Source: Paenibacillus macerans
GTDB taxonomy: Bacteria > Bacillota > Bacilli > Paenibacillales > Paenibacillaceae
DNA: 64,000 nucleotides
Assembly: GCF_900454495.1 (NCBI RefSeq)
Contig: NZ_UGSI01000002.1
Location: 496,001 to 560,000 of the forward strand
Direction of reading: 5' to 3'
The translations under genes and the position numbers were made by a program. The notes under the pieces are model-generated. The model worked only from the letters and a program-made list of their open reading frames with translations. It made no database searches and was not told the DNA's origin. Of this stretch, positions 61,902 to 64,000 are shown piece by piece (the first letter of the stretch is position 1; every line of letters begins with the position of its first letter).

Positions 61902-62582
61902 TTATTTTTTAAAATAATCCGGATACCTCTCCTGCAGGACAGGCAAATTGGCTATGCTCAAATTCAGATGTTCCTTCATCAATTGGTCGGCGCTTCCGGC
62001 GTTTTGGGCCAGAATCGCCTCGTACATCGCTTTGTGCTGGTCGTATAAATGTTCCCAATGCGGATCGGTGGTCAGCCAAAGGACGCGGGTACGGTTGAGG
62101 TGGGCGTTCATCTGCTGAATGACGTTCCAGGTGCCCAGCTTGCGGCAACCTCTGAACAGGATACGGTGGAACTCTTCGTCCAGTGCGAACATCGCGTGAT
62201 TGTCGTGCCGCCGGATGCTGTCCTGCTGGCGGGCCAGATTGTCCGCGAGCGCGGTTAAGCCTTCCTCCGGGAACTGCTCGCAGGCCAGCCGGATCACGGC
62301 GCGCTCCAGCTGTTCCCGCATAAACCGCGCTTCCAGCACAAGCTCCGGGTCGATCAGCGACACGCGCGTGCCGCGCTGCGGCAAAACGACCACCAGCTCC
62401 TCCTGGGCCAGCCGGACAAAGCTTTCCCGGACAGGGGTGCGGCTGACGTTGAAAGCCGCGGCCATCTCTTTTTCGGAAAGCGCCGTCCCCGGCGGCAGTT
62501 CCAGCGTGACGATCCGCTCCTTCAATTGGCCGTACACCGCGTTCCCGGCCGATCCCGGCTGCGGGAGCCACATGTCGTTCAT
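61902..62582 (-). CDS. GntR/FadR-family regulator of the uxu operon
   Basis: 226 residues. N-terminal winged helix: YGQLKERIVTLELPPGTALS, EKEMAAAFNVSRTPVRESFVRL and VLPQRGTRVSLID. The C-terminal FCD ligand domain has the metal-type histidine set (ALDEEFHRILFRGC and a later HKAMYEAI). It probably represses its own operon until a uronic-acid intermediate binds. AGGAGGTGATG lies just before the ATG at 62582; the frame runs on upstream without a site. A 22 bp perfect palindrome about 100 bp upstream is the likely operator. uxuA follows after 14 bp. Confidence 0.88.
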   Translation of the reverse strand: MNDMWLPQPGSAGNAVYGQLKERIVTLELPPGTALSEKEMAAAFNVSRTPVRESFVRLAQEELVVVLPQRGTRVSLIDPELVLEARFMREQLERAVIRLACEQFPEEGLTALADNLARQQDSIRRHDNHAMFALDEEFHRILFRGCRKLGTWNVIQQMNAHLNRTRVLWLTTDPHWEHLYDQHKAMYEAILAQNAGSADQLMKEHLNLSIANLPVLQERYPDYFKK

Positions 62583-62676
62583 TTCATCACCTCCTGAAAG
62601 TTTTGTGTGAGATGCCGCATGAAACAACTTCGAGCAAAACTCGCATCGTAAGCGTGGGCTTAGTTTTTAAAGAGTA

Positions 62677-62698
62677 ACTACCATACTTGTATGGTAGT
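62677..62698. promoter_or_regulatory. Operator for the GntR regulator
   Basis: ACTACCATAC-TT-GTATGGTAGT, a perfect 22 bp palindrome upstream of the gntR-uxuA-uxuB operon, typical in size and symmetry for a FadR-subfamily dimer. Confidence 0.7.
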
Positions 62699-62850
62699 GT
62701 GGTAAGCACTAATTTGCAAGAACATTTTTTTAATTATTAAATTTTTCTTTATGCGAAAATAGCTGCGTTTATTTTTAGCTCAACCTATAGACTCATCAAG
62801 TGTCAGCCACCACCAGCCAATTGCTGGAATGATGAGGACCGTTGGCCCTC

Positions 62851-63054
62851 AAAATAGCGGCACTTTATGTGCTTATTTTCCGGAGCCTAACGTGTTCAGC
62901 ACCATTAGCGGCATTTTTTGTACTTATTTTCCTGTGAACGGTCCAGAACGCCAGTAATTTCCTTCCTACCAGGTAAAATTACGACATAAAATGCCGCTAT
63001 TTCTCTCAAAGGGATGGATATCTCTGGAATAGCGACATTTTTTGCCCTTATTTT
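62851..63054 (+). repeat. Four-palindrome intergenic element, family C copy 3
   Basis: Units start at 62851, 62902, 62975 and 63026 (centres 51, 73 and 51 bp apart). Unit 1 is AAAATAGCGGCACTTTATGT...CTTATTTT and unit 2 carries ATTAGCGGCATTTTTTGTAC; unit 3 is inverted (ATGCCGCTATTT). Confidence 0.85.
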
Positions 63055-63541
63055 GGCTCAACCTAATAATCAGCGTTTGACAGGGAGGGCCGGTAAGCGA
63101 TCGTGGCAAGAAATATCGGCAGATCAATATCCGCTGTCCGGACGCTTTGCACGATTATCCCATTTGATCCGGAAGCAGAGAGGAGGGGAAGTTCAGGAGA
63201 AGAAAATAGGTTTGGGAGCAGCAAACATGTTCGAGATCATTAGTTCGAGATCGTTAGACAGATTTATGAGAAGGAGGTTTAGGTGAAGTGAAGCAGATCT
63301 GACGGGAGGAATGGGGTACGACACCGGGAAAAATGAAAGGACCGTGATTAGCCCCTACCCTCGCCCCCGGAACAAGAGGGATAATCGTGCAAAGCAGCAT
63401 GCAGGGATACTAAGACACGAACGCTATCATAATTTATTTTGTCAAGCACTAATCTCGGTTGTTCCGGGCCCACCTGTGCGCGTCTATTTTGTGCGGATTT
63501 CGAGAATGAGGTTGCGGCCGCTCTGGGAATTTGTTCAATCC
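63055..63541. other. Intergenic DNA without recognised content
   Basis: About 490 bp. Short open frames exist, one at 63311-63559 with GGGAGG upstream, but the predicted protein is not recognisable and reads into the T-box promoter. Nothing else is supported. Confidence 0.35.
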
Positions 63542-63543
63542 TG

Positions 63544-63572
63544 TTTACGTTCCGGCTAATATTTGATAATAT
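63544..63572 (+). promoter_or_regulatory. Promoter of the T-box transcript
   Basis: TTTACG at 63544-63549 and TAATAT at 63567-63572 with a 17 bp spacer; an overlapping TATAAT lies at 63570-63575. Confidence 0.5.
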
Positions 63573-63632
63573 AATTTCAACATTGAAATGCGACTTACGA
63601 TTTTAAATACGTAATTGAATACGTAATAATGA

Positions 63633-63922
63633 AATGCGATGAAGAGAAGAGTAGATAGACGAGTTCTTTTCCAGAGAGCCCCGCTTGCTGAAAAGGGGTA
63701 AAGAGTTGTTTATTGAAGAAAGTCTCAGAGCACCGCATCGGAACCCGAACAGCGGGGGGTGGTGTGGCAGGGGCTCCTGTTACAGAGCTAGAGTATAAGC
63801 GTCGCCCGGGGCGATGCCGTACTCGAAGAGGCTGAAATGGCGACATTTCGGCGAATTTGGGGTGGTACCGCGAGCGTAAATCTCGTCCCTAAGACGGATC
63901 GTCTTGGGGGCGGGATTTTTTT
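63633..63922 (+). ncRNA. T-box riboswitch leader
   Basis: The T-box core GGGGTGGTACCGCG lies at 63859-63872, followed by a terminator (CGTCCC...GGGGCGGGA, then seven Ts, ending near 63922). Stem I is visible: CGATG (63635) pairs with CATCG (63737), AGTA and GAA form the specifier-loop S-turn, GATAGACGA pairs with TTGTTTATT, and CCAGAGAGCCCC...GCTG is the distal loop. The codon after GAA is GAA if adjacent or AAA if one base is skipped, so Glu or Lys; not settled. The regulated gene is outside the window. Confidence 0.88.
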
Positions 63923-64000
63923 GCGCGTATGGCCATACACCAACGCAGCCGGGTTGAATAGTTATTTATCAATATGTGAAAAAGACATGGGGAAAGGGTT

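Noticed and set aside
7322..63054. The palindromic elements as CRISPR arrays
   Set aside because: There are only four units per locus, orientation changes within a locus, spacing is unequal (51/62/51), and no cas gene is present.
7322..63054. The palindromic elements as simple transcription terminators
   Set aside because: Most units lack a following T-run, several lie after a separate strong terminator (7236, 57151), and four evenly spaced units per site are not needed for termination.
63014..63286. Small plus-strand frame near the right end
   Set aside because: Its first part lies inside a family C element, so it is unlikely to be coding.

Overview
The window looks like chromosomal DNA of a Paenibacillus-type, endospore-forming Firmicute. 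The gene families fit: Spo0M, LplB/YtcP-type sugar permeases, YesM/YesN two-component pairs, an AraC regulator with an extracellular sensor, a T-box leader, and GGAGG ribosome sites with many GTG/TTG starts. The genus is an inference from gene content; no rRNA is present. No tRNA, CRISPR array, prophage or complete insertion sequence was seen.

Layout. 1-8451: housekeeping and mixed genes (an MFS exporter cut by the window edge, a diglucosyldiacylglycerol-synthase-like glycosyltransferase, a DUF2339 membrane protein, an aminotransferase, rlmN, spo0M). 8541-26879: a plant-polysaccharide locus centred on rhamnogalacturonan (GH42 beta-galactosidase, a CUT1 ABC importer, a membrane-bound AraC regulator, a YetA-like lyase, a deacetylase-like protein, an FG-GAP protein, a GH105 hydrolase, a YesU-like DUF1961 protein). 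The enzymes carry no signal peptides, so oligosaccharides are probably imported and then cut inside the cell. 26904-30301: an MFS exporter, a secreted FAD protein and a small membrane protein. 30737-33630: an mhqR-mhqN-mhqO-mhqD quinone-stress cluster with visible operators. 34163-35897: an ECF sigma factor with its anti-sigma-like partner. 36139-46095: a xylan/aldouronate-type locus (regulator, histidine kinase, second regulator, ABC importer, intracellular GH10 xylanase). 46651-53556: nitrite assimilation (TrpD-like protein, ANTAR regulator, nirB, nirD, nirC and a wrecked SUMT gene), with a leader that shows two GlnR/TnrA boxes, a promoter, two ANTAR-type hairpins and a terminator. 53753-57145: secreted PL9 pectate lyase and secreted GH10 xylanase. 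57564-59850: a deacetylase, an AT-rich patch of gene remnants and a stalk-domain protein. 59937-62582: gntR-uxuA-uxuB for uronate breakdown. 63542-64000: a T-box leader whose gene lies beyond the window.

How it fits together: secreted PL9 and GH10 enzymes cut pectin and glucuronoxylan, two ABC importers bring in the oligosaccharides, cytoplasmic GH10/GH42/GH105/lyase enzymes finish them, and UxuA/UxuB feed released uronic acids into central metabolism.

The most unusual feature is a set of about ten intergenic elements. Most consist of four short palindromes whose centres are 50-52, then 62 (or 72-73), then 50-52 bp apart. Four unrelated core sequences use the same spacing, so the geometry is conserved while the sequence is not. 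I do not recognise this as a described element.
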